A DNA stretch of 57,258 nt from an uncultured Bacteroidales bacterium (lineage in GTDB: Bacteria; Bacteroidota; Bacteroidia; Bacteroidales; UBA932). The stretch lies in NCBI GenBank assembly GCA_946187975.1, contig CAMHTE010000002.1, positions 1-57,258 on the forward strand. Reading direction: 5' to 3'. Shown here in pieces: positions 17,814-27,891 of this stretch; position 1 is the stretch's first letter, and every line of letters begins with the position of its first letter. The position numbers were made by a program, and so were the translations under genes. The notes under the pieces were generated by a model. The model saw nothing but the letters and a program-made list of their open reading frames with translations, made no database searches and was not told the origin of the DNA.

Positions 17814-20453
17814 ATGAAAAGGATTTGTTTGATTCTGGCCGGCCTTCTGGCCCTTGCCACCGCAGCATATGCGGCTCCGGCATATCCTCATCCGATTAAG
17901 GTGCGTCAGCCCGACGGCTCTTATATAACCATTCAACTCCACGGCGACGAGTTCTGCAACTGGGCCACTTCCGGAGATTATCTTGTGAGTCAGGATTCCG
18001 ACGGGTGGTGGCGTCGTTCCGCTCCTGTCCGTGCAGGTAAGGCGGCTCCCAATGCTGCTTCGATCCGGCGTGCGGCGGCTGCCCGTGCGGAACGCGACCG
18101 CATCATGCGTACCGCAGCCAGTCCGTGGGCCAAGGGGACCGGCAGGTTCCTTGTGATACTCGTGGAGTTTTCCGACCTTGAGTTTACCGTGCCCAACCCG
18201 CAGCAGGCGTTCAGCGACCTGCTAAACAAGTCAGGCTATTCTGACAATGGAGGAACCGGCTCTGCCAAGGATTATTTTTACGAAAATTCAAGTGGAGCGT
18301 TCAACCCTACCTTCGATGTGGTGGGCCCGGTTAAGATCAGCGGTACCATGGCCGATTACGGCGGAAGGACCGGCGAGTCTTCGGGATACGGCTCCAGTTC
18401 GGACAAGAATCCGAGAGGTATCGTTGAAGCCTGCGACACCCTCTATAAGAATGGAACCGTCACGTTCTCCGATTACGATAACGACCATGACGGGACGGTG
18501 GATTGCCTGTTCTTCTATTACGCCGGCTACAACGAGGCTGAGGGTGGCGGTGGAGATACTATCTGGCCCCACGCTTCGTCTTTCGGAGGAGCCTATTCCC
18601 GTACTTACGACAGTGTAAAACTCGGCGCCTACAGCTGCACTTCGGAATATAAGGGCAGTGAAGGTGGCGTTATGTGCGGAATAGGTACTTTCTGCCACGA
18701 ATTTTCGCACAGGCTCGGTCTCCCGGACTTCTACGACATCGACTACGAAGAGAACGGACAGTCGGACGGACTTTGGACCTTCTCCCTGATGTCGTCGGGT
18801 AACTATAACAACGATGGGCGTACCCCTCCTTATATGACGGCCATCGAAAGGGGACTGCTCGGATGGATGGGTGCTCCTACGCCTCTGTCCTCCAGTGGAA
18901 ACTATTCGCTCGCCGGTATTCAGAACAACGTTGCCTACACTTCTCCCACCGACATGGATGGAGAGTATTTCCTGTATGAAACCCGTACCGGGACGGGCTG
19001 GGATTCAATGATTATAAACAACCCTGCCGATCCTCCCGCTGAAGGCATGCTGATCTATCATATCGACCAGTCGGACTACAGGGTGGACGGCGTTAAAGCC
19101 AAGGATCGTTGGGATAGTTGGAATGGTATCAATGCTTATGCGGAACACCCCTGTATGTATATCGTTTATGCTAACCAGAAATACAGGAGTTATGCCGATA
19201 TGCTTTTCCCCGGTCCTTCTGGTGTGACGGAATTCACCGATCTTACGGTTCCTGCATCCAAAGGATGGGACGGAATTTCTACCGGATATGATTTTTCCAA
19301 TATATCCTATGCTGATGGTAAGACTAGCTTCACCCTTACTATAGACAAACGCCGCATAGTGCTCGGCACGGTGCGTGACTCTGCCGGCGAACCCATTGCC
19401 GGAGCTTCTGTAACCATCACGGATGCAACGTCGTCCGGAGTTCAGAAGCTTTTGAAGGGTAAACTGATTTCGCAGCAGTCCATCAAGCGTCTCGGTAAGC
19501 ATAACATCACTACCGGGGATGACGGTAAGTTCTCCATAGTCCTCGACGAGGGCGACGCCTCCGAGCTTATCCTGACCGTGAGCAAGTCGGGCTTTAGGAC
19601 TTATACCATGGAATTCAGCCATGCCAAGGGAAAGACCCTTAAGGACGTGGTGCTCAAACGTGTGGACGAAGGCAGTAAGGCGGAAATACAGAAGTATCAG
19701 GACAGTGACAAATTCGGCGCCCTTGGATTAGGCGTCACAAAGCTGGATATTACAATAGGCACTAAGTTCACTGCTGCCGAGCTGGCTCCGTATGTGGGGA
19801 TGAAACTCAAGCAAATTCATTTCCTGTTCTACGGAACGAATGCTACCCAGGTAGATGCATTCGTGGATTTCGACAGTCAGAGGGTGTACACGAAGACAGT
19901 ATATGATCCGGGTTTCTACTCGGACGGCGTGTACTACTTCACCCACGCGGACGTGTCGGACGGCGATGTCATCATACCAGCGGACAGGGATGTTTACATA
20001 GGGTATGCCCTGAAGGAAGTGTACGATGAACAACAAGGGGAATCTTATTACCCTATTCCCGTCGACGATACTGCTACGGAAGCCGGTGGAGGATATTATA
20101 AGGGTACTTTCAGCACCACTGGAGGCGGATGGTATGAGCTTTCCACACAGGGAAAATATTACAACGCGATTATCTCCTGCACCGTCGAGGACAATGTCTC
20201 GGCCTTCTATGCTTTCGGAATCCTGAGCATAGTCAATCCCAAACCCGAAGGATATGCCGTGGGCGACACGTTCAACTTTGCGCTCATGGATATGGGAGTT
20301 ACTCCTTCTTCGGTTTCATGGTACTTCGACGGCGCGGTTCAGAGCGCCCCGTCCATAGAGCTTACTTCGGCCGGACGCCATAAGGTTAAGGCCATGGTGA
20401 CGCTCGACGACGGCTCAACCCAGGAAATCGAACAGGAAATAGCCGTGCAGTAA
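17814..20453 (+). CDS. Secreted M6 family metalloprotease
   Basis: 879 residues. Signal peptide MKRICLILAGLLALATAAYA. A propeptide-like region (PIKVRQPDGSYITIQLHGDE, WATSGDYLVSQDSDGWW) precedes the catalytic domain, which begins near RFLVILVEFSDLEF. The zinc motif HEFSHRLGLPDFYD is at residues 295-308, fitting HExxHxxGxxD with His295, His299 and Asp305 as probable ligands and Glu296 as catalytic base. C-terminal regions include a carboxypeptidase-regulatory-like fold (LGTVRDSAGEPIAGASVTIT, about 520-620) and a PKD-like end (VSWYFDGAVQSAPSIELTSA). The family (immune inhibitor A type) degrades proteins. Next to SusCD it probably generates peptides for import. Confidence 0.92.
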   Translation: MKRICLILAGLLALATAAYAAPAYPHPIKVRQPDGSYITIQLHGDEFCNWATSGDYLVSQDSDGWWRRSAPVRAGKAAPNAASIRRAAAARAERDRIMRTAASPWAKGTGRFLVILVEFSDLEFTVPNPQQAFSDLLNKSGYSDNGGTGSAKDYFYENSSGAFNPTFDVVGPVKISGTMADYGGRTGESSGYGSSSDKNPRGIVEACDTLYKNGTVTFSDYDNDHDGTVDCLFFYYAGYNEAEGGGGDTIWPHASSFGGAYSRTYDSVKLGAYSCTSEYKGSEGGVMCGIGTFCHEFSHRLGLPDFYDIDYEENGQSDGLWTFSLMSSGNYNNDGRTPPYMTAIERGLLGWMGAPTPLSSSGNYSLAGIQNNVAYTSPTDMDGEYFLYETRTGTGWDSMIINNPADPPAEGMLIYHIDQSDYRVDGVKAKDRWDSWNGINAYAEHPCMYIVYANQKYRSYADMLFPGPSGVTEFTDLTVPASKGWDGISTGYDFSNISYADGKTSFTLTIDKRRIVLGTVRDSAGEPIAGASVTITDATSSGVQKLLKGKLISQQSIKRLGKHNITTGDDGKFSIVLDEGDASELILTVSKSGFRTYTMEFSHAKGKTLKDVVLKRVDEGSKAEIQKYQDSDKFGALGLGVTKLDITIGTKFTAAELAPYVGMKLKQIHFLFYGTNATQVDAFVDFDSQRVYTKTVYDPGFYSDGVYYFTHADVSDGDVIIPADRDVYIGYALKEVYDEQQGESYYPIPVDDTATEAGGGYYKGTFSTTGGGWYELSTQGKYYNAIISCTVEDNVSAFYAFGILSIVNPKPEGYAVGDTFNFALMDMGVTPSSVSWYFDGAVQSAPSIELTSAGRHKVKAMVTLDDGSTQEIEQEIAVQ

Positions 20454-20484
20454 TCCGGTACGGAGCATATTAGCAAAAAAGCAG

Positions 20485-20492
20485 TATCTTTG
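20485..20492 (+). promoter_or_regulatory. -7 promoter box TATCTTTG for alaS
   Basis: Matches TAnnTTTG, 32 bases before the alaS ATG and about 30 after the M6 stop. No clear -33 element. Confidence 0.6.
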
Positions 20493-20524
20493 TAGATTAT
20501 ATACATCGATACTGTTTTTTTATT

Positions 20525-23143
20525 ATGATGTCTTCGAAGGAAATACGCCAGAAGTTCCTGGACTTTTTTGCATCAAAGGGCCACACCGTCGTGCCTTCCG
20601 CACCTATGGTGGTCAAGAACGATCCCACGCTGATGTTTACCAACGCGGGAATGAACCAGTTCAAGGACATATTCCTGGGCAACAGCACCCCCGCAATGAA
20701 GCGTGCGACCGACAGCCAGAAGTGCCTGCGCGTGAGCGGTAAGCACAACGACCTGGAGGAGGTAGGACACGATACCTACCACCATACCATGTTCGAGATG
20801 CTGGGTAACTGGAGCTTCGGCGACTACTTCAAGGAGGAGGCCATCGACTGGGCGTGGGAACTGCTCACGGACGTATACGGCATCGATCCCAAACTCCTTT
20901 ACGCTACGGTGTTCGAAGGCAGCGCCGAGGACGGCACTCCGCTCGACGAAGAAGCCCGCAAGGCATGGCTCAAGCACCTGCCCGCAGAGCGCATCCTTCT
21001 CGGTAACAAGCACGACAACTTCTGGGAGATGGGAGAGACGGGCCCCTGCGGTCCCTGCTCCGAAATCCATATCGACATACGTACGGCCGAAGAGAAGACC
21101 GCGACCGGACTTTCCGGAGCCGAGCTCGTTAACAAGAGCGATCCGCATGTAATCGAAATCTGGAACCTCGTGTTCATGCAGTTCGAACGCAAGGCCGACG
21201 GGCACCTCGAGCCCCTGCCTGCGAAGAACATCGATACCGGAATGGGATTCGAGCGCCTCTGCGCAGTGCTCCAGGGCAAGAACAGCAACTACGATACCGA
21301 CGTCTTCAGCGGCCTGCTCGGCAAGCTGGGCGAACTCTCCGGCCATAAATATGGCGAGGGTGCCGATACCGACGTTGCCATGCGCGTCTGCGCGGACCAT
21401 ATCCGCGCGATATCCTTCAGCATAGCCGACGGCCAGCTGCCTTCAAACGTCAAGGCAGGCTATGTCATCCGCAGGATACTCCGCCGTGCGGTGCGTTACG
21501 GCTACACCTTCCTGGGCTTCACCGAACCCTTCCTCTGCCGTCTCGTACCTCAGCTGATAGCCGACATGGGCGAAGCCTATCCCGAGCTCAAGGCACAGCA
21601 GAAACTCATAGAGAACGTCATCCGTGAGGAGGAATCAGCGTTCCTGCGCACCCTCGATCGCGGCATCAAGCTGCTGGACGACTGCATGGCGCGCAATGCC
21701 TCGACCAAACTCATCCCCGGTACCGACGCTTTCGTACTTTACGACACCTTCGGCTTCCCCATCGACCTTACGGGCCTGATTGCAGGGGAGCGCGGCTATT
21801 CCGTCGATATGGAGGGCTTCCAGGTGGAACTCGCCAAGCAGAAGGAGCGTGCCCGCGGAGCCACCGCCAACACTTTCGGCGACTGGACAGTCTATCACGA
21901 GGGTGAGGACGTGGTGTTCACCGGTTACGATACCGTTGAGCAGGCCGGAGCCCTTCTCCTCAAGAGCCGCAAGGTAGTGCAGAAGAACAAGGAAATGCTT
22001 CAGCTGGTATTCGACCGCACCCCGTTCTACGGCGAGATGGGCGGTGAAGTCGGCGACAGCGGACTTGCAATTGCCGCCGACGGGGAGCAGATACGCATCC
22101 TCGACACCGTTAAGGAAAACAACCTCACCATACATATCGCGGACAAGATTCCCGCCAAGCCCGAAGGGGAATTCACTCTTAAGGTGGATGCCGCCCGCAG
22201 GGCCAGGATTGCCGCCAACCACAGCTGCACCCATCTGCTGGACCAGGCTCTCCGCGAGATAGTCGGCACGCATGTGGAGCAGAAGGGCTCGTATGTCTGC
22301 GACAAGTACTTCCGCTTCGACTTCTCACATTTCGAGAAACTTTCTGACGAGCAGATTGCCGCCGTTGAGCACCGTGTCAATGAACTCATTCGCAGCAACT
22401 TCCATCTGGAGGAGAACCGTTCGGCCACTATGGACGAGGCCAAGGCGATGGGAGCCATCGCCCTCTTCGGCGAGAAGTACGGCGACCGCGTGCGCGTGGT
22501 GAAGTTCGGTCCCAGCGTTGAGCTTTGCGGCGGCTGCCATACCTCCGCGACGGGCAACATAGGCTTCTTCAAGATCACCGGTGAGAGCGCCATCGCCGCG
22601 GGCATACGCCGCATCGAGGCGGTTACCGGGGCCGAAGCCGAAGCCCTGGTGCAGGGTATGCAGGAAATGATACGCACCGCCCGTGCCATGTTCGGCGGCG
22701 CACCGGCTCTTACCGACGCCATCCGCCGTATGATAGAGGAGAACGACAACTACAAGCATCAGATACAGGAGGTAATGCGCGAGAAGACTCTCCGCCTGAA
22801 GGAGGCTCTTCTGGCCCGCAGCGAGGATATCAACGGCCACAAGGTGGTGAAGATAGACCATGCGGTGGATCCTGTGATGCTCAGGGAGGCCGCTACCATG
22901 CTCCAGAAGGAAGCCGGCAATCTTGTGATAGCCGCCGCCTACGAGCATGAGGGTAAACCCCAGCTACTGCTGATGTATTCCGCCGACCTTGTTGCCGCCG
23001 GAAAGAACGCCGGAGCCGACATTCGTGAAGCCGCCAAGTGCATACAAGGCGGCGGAGGAGGCCAGCCCGGACTCGCCACTGCCGGTGGCAAGGATGTTGC
23101 AGGTTTAGCCGCCGCACTCGAAACAATGATTTCCCGGATTTGA
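20525..23143 (+). CDS. alaS: Alanyl-tRNA synthetase
   Basis: 872 residues. Charges tRNA-Ala. The N-terminal class II catalytic core ([32 protein letters not shown] motif, [20 protein letters not shown]), the editing-domain zinc motif ([16 protein letters not shown] and [17 protein letters not shown]) and the C-terminal DHHA1 oligomerisation domain ([18 protein letters not shown]) are all present. A second Met codon follows immediately at 20528. The TGA overlaps the TTG start of the next gene. Confidence 0.97.
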   Translation: MMSSKEIRQKFLDFFASKGHTVVPSAPMVVKNDPTLMFTNAGMNQFKDIFLGNSTPAMKRATDSQKCLRVSGKHNDLEEVGHDTYHHTMFEMLGNWSFGDYFKEEAIDWAWELLTDVYGIDPKLLYATVFEGSAEDGTPLDEEARKAWLKHLPAERILLGNKHDNFWEMGETGPCGPCSEIHIDIRTAEEKTATGLSGAELVNKSDPHVIEIWNLVFMQFERKADGHLEPLPAKNIDTGMGFERLCAVLQGKNSNYDTDVFSGLLGKLGELSGHKYGEGADTDVAMRVCADHIRAISFSIADGQLPSNVKAGYVIRRILRRAVRYGYTFLGFTEPFLCRLVPQLIADMGEAYPELKAQQKLIENVIREEESAFLRTLDRGIKLLDDCMARNASTKLIPGTDAFVLYDTFGFPIDLTGLIAGERGYSVDMEGFQVELAKQKERARGATANTFGDWTVYHEGEDVVFTGYDTVEQAGALLLKSRKVVQKNKEMLQLVFDRTPFYGEMGGEVGDSGLAIAADGEQIRILDTVKENNLTIHIADKIPAKPEGEFTLKVDAARRARIAANHSCTHLLDQALREIVGTHVEQKGSYVCDKYFRFDFSHFEKLSDEQIAAVEHRVNELIRSNFHLEENRSATMDEAKAMGAIALFGEKYGDRVRVVKFGPSVELCGGCHTSATGNIGFFKITGESAIAAGIRRIEAVTGAEAEALVQGMQEMIRTARAMFGGAPALTDAIRRMIEENDNYKHQIQEVMREKTLRLKEALLARSEDINGHKVVKIDHAVDPVMLREAATMLQKEAGNLVIAAAYEHEGKPQLLLMYSADLVAAGKNAGADIREAAKCIQGGGGGQPGLATAGGKDVAGLAAALETMISRI

Positions 23144-25551
23144 AGAAACTCGACCAGTTCATTCTTAAAGCCTTCGTAGGACCGTTCGTAGCGATCCTGC
23201 TGGTTGTGATATTCATCCTGATGATGCAGTTCCTCTGGGTGTATATCGATGAACTTGTCGGAAAGGGCCTCGGCCTTAAGGTCGTGCTGGAGTTCATGCT
23301 GCTGGGAGGATGCACCATCCTTCCGCTGGCACTGCCCCTCTCCACCCTGCTGGCGTCGATGATGACGCTGGGTCAGATGGGCGAGCACAACGAACTGATG
23401 GCCATCAAGAGTTCGGGAGTGTCGCTCGCCAGGGTGATGCTGCCCATAGGTATCATGGCGGTGTTCATCAGCATCGGGGCCTTCTTTGTGGGCAACAACC
23501 TGGTGCCGCGGGCATATAACGAGATCTGCACCCTCCGCGACGACATTGGCCGCACCAAGAACGAGATAAAGATACCTGCAGGTACTTTCTATGACGGTAT
23601 AGACGGCTATATACTCCGCACGGCATCGCAGGACGACGCCACGGGGATGATGCGCGACGTGATGGTCTACGACCATTCTTCCGGGAAGGGCAACACCAGC
23701 ATAACACTGGCCGATTCCGCCCTCATGAAGATGAGCCAGAACAAGGATTACCTTACCTTCACCCTATATAACGGAGTCAATTATCAGGAAAGCAATACCC
23801 GCAATTACCGCGACACCACGCTGGAACTCCAGCACGTGAATTTCGCGAAGCAGGAGCTGATCATCCCCCTCAAGAACTACGGCTTCCAGAAGTCGGATTC
23901 CAGCCGCTTCGGCGACCAGATCCGTGCCATGAAGTACAGCCAGCTCGTCCATGAGAAAGACTCCCTGGACGCCCTCACGGCCGAAGCCGGCGACAAGCAG
24001 TACAAGCAGATGCGGCAGGGTTCCCACTTCAACCGCAAGGAGCAGCTGGATACCGCAAAACTCGCTTCTAGGGCATCCTATACCACCGTCTTCTCGCACG
24101 AAGACTTCCTTAAATGGAAGAACCTCGACAAGCAGATACGGGCGTACAAGAGGGCTGCCGACAATGCCATGCAGTTGTCCGGAAGTCTCAACACCTATCA
24201 GGGGAGCGTTTACGAGTATTACTTCTACTCCCGCCGCACCGATATCGAACTGCTCAAGAAGTTCGCACAGGCCCTTGCATGCCTGCTGCTGTTCTTCATA
24301 GGCGCCCCGATAGGAGCCCTTATACGCAAGGGAGGACTCGGTACGAGTGCAATAATATCCGTGCTCTTCTTCGTGCTTTACTGGGTGGTGGACATATCCG
24401 GCGTCAAGCTTGCCAAGGACGGTGCGGTGGCCGCTCCGTTCGGAGCCTTCATCTCCGCACTTGTACTGGGGCCCATTGGGGCCTTCCTTACCACCAAGGC
24501 TATCAAGGATGCCAGCCTCTTTGAGAATGACACCCTCAAGGCCGGATGGCGTAAGCTCAAGAGCCGCATAGTACGCATAATCCGTCCCGCACGAATAGTG
24601 TTCATGGGAACTCCGGAGTTCGCAGTGGCTTCGCTCGACGCACTTATCAAGGCGCGGTACAGGGTGGTCGGAGTCGTGACTGTGGCCGACAAGCCCAGCG
24701 GCCGTGGCATGCAGGTCCACGAGAGCGCAGTGAAGCAATATGCGGTGGCGCACGGCATTCCCGTCCTGCAGCCGGACAAGCTCAAGGATCCCGCCTTCCT
24801 CGAAGCACTTGCGGCATGGAAGGCCGACCTCTTCGTCGTGGTGGCGTTCCGTATGCTGCCGGAGGAGGTCTGGGGCATGCCTAAACTCGGTACCTTCAAC
24901 CTTCACGCCGCCCTCCTGCCGCAGTACCGCGGAGCAGCCCCTATCAACTGGGCCGTCATCAACGGAGAGCGTATCACGGGTGTGACCACCTTCATGATAG
25001 ACAAGGATATCGATACCGGCGGTATTATCCTGCGTCATGAGAGCCGCATCGGCCCCGACGATACCGCCGGCGACGTTCACGACCGCCTCATGGAGATAGG
25101 CGCCTCGCTTGTCGTTGAGACTACCGAAGGCCTCATACAGCGCAATGTGGAAACCCGCGTACAGCGTTCGTTCATCCAGGGTTCGGAGGTACTGCATCCC
25201 GCCCCGAAACTTACTCGCGATAATACGCGCATCGACTGGAGCCGTTCCGCCCGAAGCATACGCAATCTTATCCGAGGCCTGAGCCCGTACCCGGCAGCCT
25301 GGACTACCCTTGAGGGTCCCGACGGCAAGGCTGTGGAACTGAAAGTGTTCTTCGCGGCCGATGCCGGGTCCTGCGCTGCTCTTGCCGGTGCCGCTCCCGG
25401 TACGCTTGCCGTGGAAGACGGCAGGATGCTCGTAGCCTGTGGCGGCGGAGCTCTGGAACTGCGCGAACTCCAGCTTCAGGGCAAGAAGCGCATGCCTGCG
25501 GCCGATTTCCTCCGTGGTTTCCGCAATCCGGAAACCTTCCGTGCAGTTTAA
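23140..25551 (+). CDS. LptF/LptG-family permease fused to methionyl-tRNA formyltransferase
   Basis: 803 residues in one uninterrupted frame. I place the start at a TTG (23140) overlapping the alaS stop (TTGA), because it gives the family-typical opening [15 protein letters not shown]; the earlier ATG at 23038 would translate alaS out of frame into an Arg-rich shadow. Residues 1 to about 480 are a YjgP/YjgQ permease: three N-terminal membrane helices, a periplasmic beta domain, three C-terminal helices. This family exports LPS from the inner membrane. After a basic linker, residues about 486-803 are a complete Fmt ([19 protein letters not shown]) with catalytic Asn587, His589 and Asp625, spaced 38 residues apart as in the E. 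coli enzyme (106/144). Fmt formylates initiator Met-tRNA. No ATG allows a full-length separate Fmt; a GTG at 24598 would remove only two or so residues of strand 1 and cannot be excluded. Confidence 0.9.
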   Translation: MKKLDQFILKAFVGPFVAILLVVIFILMMQFLWVYIDELVGKGLGLKVVLEFMLLGGCTILPLALPLSTLLASMMTLGQMGEHNELMAIKSSGVSLARVMLPIGIMAVFISIGAFFVGNNLVPRAYNEICTLRDDIGRTKNEIKIPAGTFYDGIDGYILRTASQDDATGMMRDVMVYDHSSGKGNTSITLADSALMKMSQNKDYLTFTLYNGVNYQESNTRNYRDTTLELQHVNFAKQELIIPLKNYGFQKSDSSRFGDQIRAMKYSQLVHEKDSLDALTAEAGDKQYKQMRQGSHFNRKEQLDTAKLASRASYTTVFSHEDFLKWKNLDKQIRAYKRAADNAMQLSGSLNTYQGSVYEYYFYSRRTDIELLKKFAQALACLLLFFIGAPIGALIRKGGLGTSAIISVLFFVLYWVVDISGVKLAKDGAVAAPFGAFISALVLGPIGAFLTTKAIKDASLFENDTLKAGWRKLKSRIVRIIRPARIVFMGTPEFAVASLDALIKARYRVVGVVTVADKPSGRGMQVHESAVKQYAVAHGIPVLQPDKLKDPAFLEALAAWKADLFVVVAFRMLPEEVWGMPKLGTFNLHAALLPQYRGAAPINWAVINGERITGVTTFMIDKDIDTGGIILRHESRIGPDDTAGDVHDRLMEIGASLVVETTEGLIQRNVETRVQRSFIQGSEVLHPAPKLTRDNTRIDWSRSARSIRNLIRGLSPYPAAWTTLEGPDGKAVELKVFFAADAGSCAALAGAAPGTLAVEDGRMLVACGGGALELRELQLQGKKRMPAADFLRGFRNPETFRAV

Positions 25552-25596
25552 GCCGGGAAAGGTTTAGCTGAGCGGATATAATTAGCGGAAAATTAG

Positions 25597-25604
25597 TATC
25601 TTTG
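25597..25604 (+). promoter_or_regulatory. -7 promoter box TATCTTTG directly before an M23 gene
   Basis: Matches TAnnTTTG and ends only six bases before the ATG at 25611, so the mRNA would have almost no 5' leader. Confidence 0.6.
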
Positions 25605-25610
25605 CGTCTG

Positions 25611-26618
25611 ATGGCGAGGTATATTTTCAACCCCATTACTCTTAGGTACGAGGTCTACGAAGGGCCCCGTTACTTGCGTTATGTACGTGCTGTTCTGGGA
25701 GTTGTGGCGGCGTGCGGACTGTGCTGGCTCTACTTCTGGCTCTATACTTCGGTGCTCGGATGGGACCTTCCCAAGACGGCGCGCCTAAAGAAGGAGAACG
25801 CCCAGTGGCAGGCGAGGATGTCGATAGTCACCCGTCAGCTTGACCTCTACCAGCAGACCCTGGAGGGAGTCGAGGAGCGCGACGACCATGTGTACCGTTC
25901 GATCTTTGCCATGAATCCCATTCCGGAAGAAGTGAAGACCGCAGGTTTCGGGGGAGTGGCGCGCTACGAGTATCTCGACGCTTACGGCGCCGACCCCGGC
26001 CTCAAGGCAACCCTGCAGCGCATCGACATGCTCACTAAACGTACCTACGTGCAGAGCATGGCCCTCGACGAGGTGTTCATTACCTCGCTCACCGCAGGTG
26101 ATATGGTGTCGCACATCCCGGCCGTTCCTCCGGTCCTTCCGGACAGGACGCAGTATCATATGGCCAGCCCTTTCGGCACCCGTATCGATCCGGTTTACGG
26201 AGGCATCAGACATCATAACGGGCAGGACTTCGCCGCCCAGCCGGGCTATCCTGTTTATGCTACCGGAGACGGTATAGTTGAGTCCACCAGGTTCCAGTTC
26301 ACCGGTTACGGTAACGAGATCGTGGTCAACCATGGCTTCGGATACAAAACCCGCTATGCCCACCTCAGCCGGGTGGACGTGGCTCCGGGGATAGTGGTCC
26401 GCCGCGGCGACCAGATAGGAGCCGTGGGTTCCACCGGAAAGGCCACCGGTCCCCACCTGCATTACGAGGTTATCTACAAGGGCAACGCGGTCAACCCTTA
26501 CGGCTACATGGACCTGAGCATGTCGGTTGAGGAGTACAAGGCAATGACCGAGAAGCGCAAGGCGGAAGCTACCCCGAAGCTTAAGTCTTCGCTCGAACTA
26601 TTAAGGGAAAGACACTGA
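25611..26618 (+). CDS. M23 family metallopeptidase, membrane-anchored
   Basis: 335 residues from the ATG at 25611; a TTG at 25602 falls inside the promoter box and is rejected. One N-terminal membrane helix (AVLGVVAACGLCWLYFWLY), a short coiled coil, then a LytM domain with intact zinc ligands: HHNGQDF (first His and Asp) and PHLHYEV (the H-x-H). M23 enzymes cut cross-links in peptidoglycan or act as envelope assembly factors. Its stop overlaps the next start by one base, and the next gene encodes a related protein. Confidence 0.9.
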   Translation: MARYIFNPITLRYEVYEGPRYLRYVRAVLGVVAACGLCWLYFWLYTSVLGWDLPKTARLKKENAQWQARMSIVTRQLDLYQQTLEGVEERDDHVYRSIFAMNPIPEEVKTAGFGGVARYEYLDAYGADPGLKATLQRIDMLTKRTYVQSMALDEVFITSLTAGDMVSHIPAVPPVLPDRTQYHMASPFGTRIDPVYGGIRHHNGQDFAAQPGYPVYATGDGIVESTRFQFTGYGNEIVVNHGFGYKTRYAHLSRVDVAPGIVVRRGDQIGAVGSTGKATGPHLHYEVIYKGNAVNPYGYMDLSMSVEEYKAMTEKRKAEATPKLKSSLELLRERH

Positions 26619-27571
26619 TGGCAAGGAAGATATACATATTCGACCGTGCCGGCGTGAGGGCCCGTAAGGCTCCTCTCCTGATATGGAAAACCCTCCTGGG
26701 AATTCTCCGTATCATACTCATCTCCGTGTCGCTGTTCATAGTGCTGTACCTGATACTGTCGCTTGTGCTCAGTACCGATACCGAGAAGCGCCTGCGCCGC
26801 GAGAACCGCATGTACGAGCGCATCTATCCTACCCTCCAGCCCAAGACCGACCTGATTGGTGACGTAATTACAGGACTGCAGATAAAGGACGGACGCATCT
26901 ACAATGAAGTATTCCATAACGAGGCTCCCAACATCGATCCGATGAGCACCCTGAGTTTCCTCTTCGGGGCGGATACCATCCCTGATACCCGCATAGTGAG
27001 TTACTCTTCGTCCAAGCTGGTGAGCATGAGCCGCGTCGCGAAGGAGATTTCCGGCGACTTCGAGGCTATCTACCGCAAGCTCGGGGAAGACGGCTTCGCC
27101 CTTCCTCCCATGGCCATCCCTACCCAGGACCTGTCGTATCCGCAGATTGGGGCCGCGACGGGCAAGAGGCTCAATCCTTTCTATAAAGCCGACGTACCCC
27201 ACAGGGGCCTGGATATTATCGTACCCCAGGGCTCGCCTGTGTATGCTCCCGCCGCCGGGACGGTGGTTTCAGTGGTCAGGAGTTCGAAGGGAGATGGCAA
27301 CAGCATCGAGATTGAACATGCCGGAGGATATACCACCCGCTACCTCCATCTGACGGATATTCTCGTAAATCAGGGCCAGACCGTGGCCAAGGGCCGTAAG
27401 ATAGGTACGGTGGGAATGTCCGGCAACGCCTTCGCCCCGCACCTTCATTATGAAGTGCTACACTTCGGAGAGGTGCAGAATCCGGTCAACCACCTCTTCG
27501 GATCGGTGGACCCGGACGATTATGCCAATATGCTATATATGTCGATAAATACCAGACAATCAATGGATTAA
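26618..27571 (+). CDS. Second M23 family metallopeptidase, membrane-anchored
   Basis: 317 residues with the same layout as its upstream neighbour: cytoplasmic basic start, one membrane helix (IILISVSLFIVLYLILSLVL), a linker, and a C-terminal LytM domain with PHRGLDI and PHLHYEV zinc motifs. Probably a tandem paralogue; the pair may act in the same peptidoglycan process. Only two bases separate it from the MerR gene. Confidence 0.9.
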   Translation: MARKIYIFDRAGVRARKAPLLIWKTLLGILRIILISVSLFIVLYLILSLVLSTDTEKRLRRENRMYERIYPTLQPKTDLIGDVITGLQIKDGRIYNEVFHNEAPNIDPMSTLSFLFGADTIPDTRIVSYSSSKLVSMSRVAKEISGDFEAIYRKLGEDGFALPPMAIPTQDLSYPQIGAATGKRLNPFYKADVPHRGLDIIVPQGSPVYAPAAGTVVSVVRSSKGDGNSIEIEHAGGYTTRYLHLTDILVNQGQTVAKGRKIGTVGMSGNAFAPHLHYEVLHFGEVQNPVNHLFGSVDPDDYANMLYMSINTRQSMD

Positions 27572-27573
27572 TT

Positions 27574-27891
27574 ATGCAGAAACTGTATTATTCCATAGGA
27601 GAAACGGCCGAGATACTCGGCGAGAACGTGTCGCTGGTGCGCTTCTGGTCCAACAACTTCTCCAAGTTGCTCAAGCCTACCCGCAACACCAAGGGTAACC
27701 GCGTTTACACCGATGCGGACATCGAGGTGCTCAAGCAGATCCACTTCCTGGTGAAGGACAGGGGACTTTCGCTCGAAGGCGCCCAGCAGCAGCTGCTCGC
27801 CGACCGCCGTCCCGTAGAGGGCCGGGTGAAGGCCATCGAATCGCTCAAGGAAATAAGGGCCCAGCTGGTCGAAATCAAGAAGTCGATATGA
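27574..27891 (+). CDS. MerR family transcriptional regulator, minimal
   Basis: 105 residues. Winged-helix MerR DNA-binding domain at residues 4-73 (YYSIGETAEILGENVSLVRF, NRVYTDADIEVLKQIHFLVK) with a short C-terminal helix and no effector-binding domain or sensing cysteines. The same alaS-M23-MerR neighbourhood is familiar in Bacteroidales. Targets unknown. Overlaps the next gene by four bases. Confidence 0.9.
   Translation: MQKLYYSIGETAEILGENVSLVRFWSNNFSKLLKPTRNTKGNRVYTDADIEVLKQIHFLVKDRGLSLEGAQQQLLADRRPVEGRVKAIESLKEIRAQLVEIKKSI

Noticed and set aside
23038..23139. ATG-initiated N-terminal extension of the permease-Fmt frame
   Set aside because: Arg-rich translation of alaS in another frame; the family start matches the TTG at 23140.
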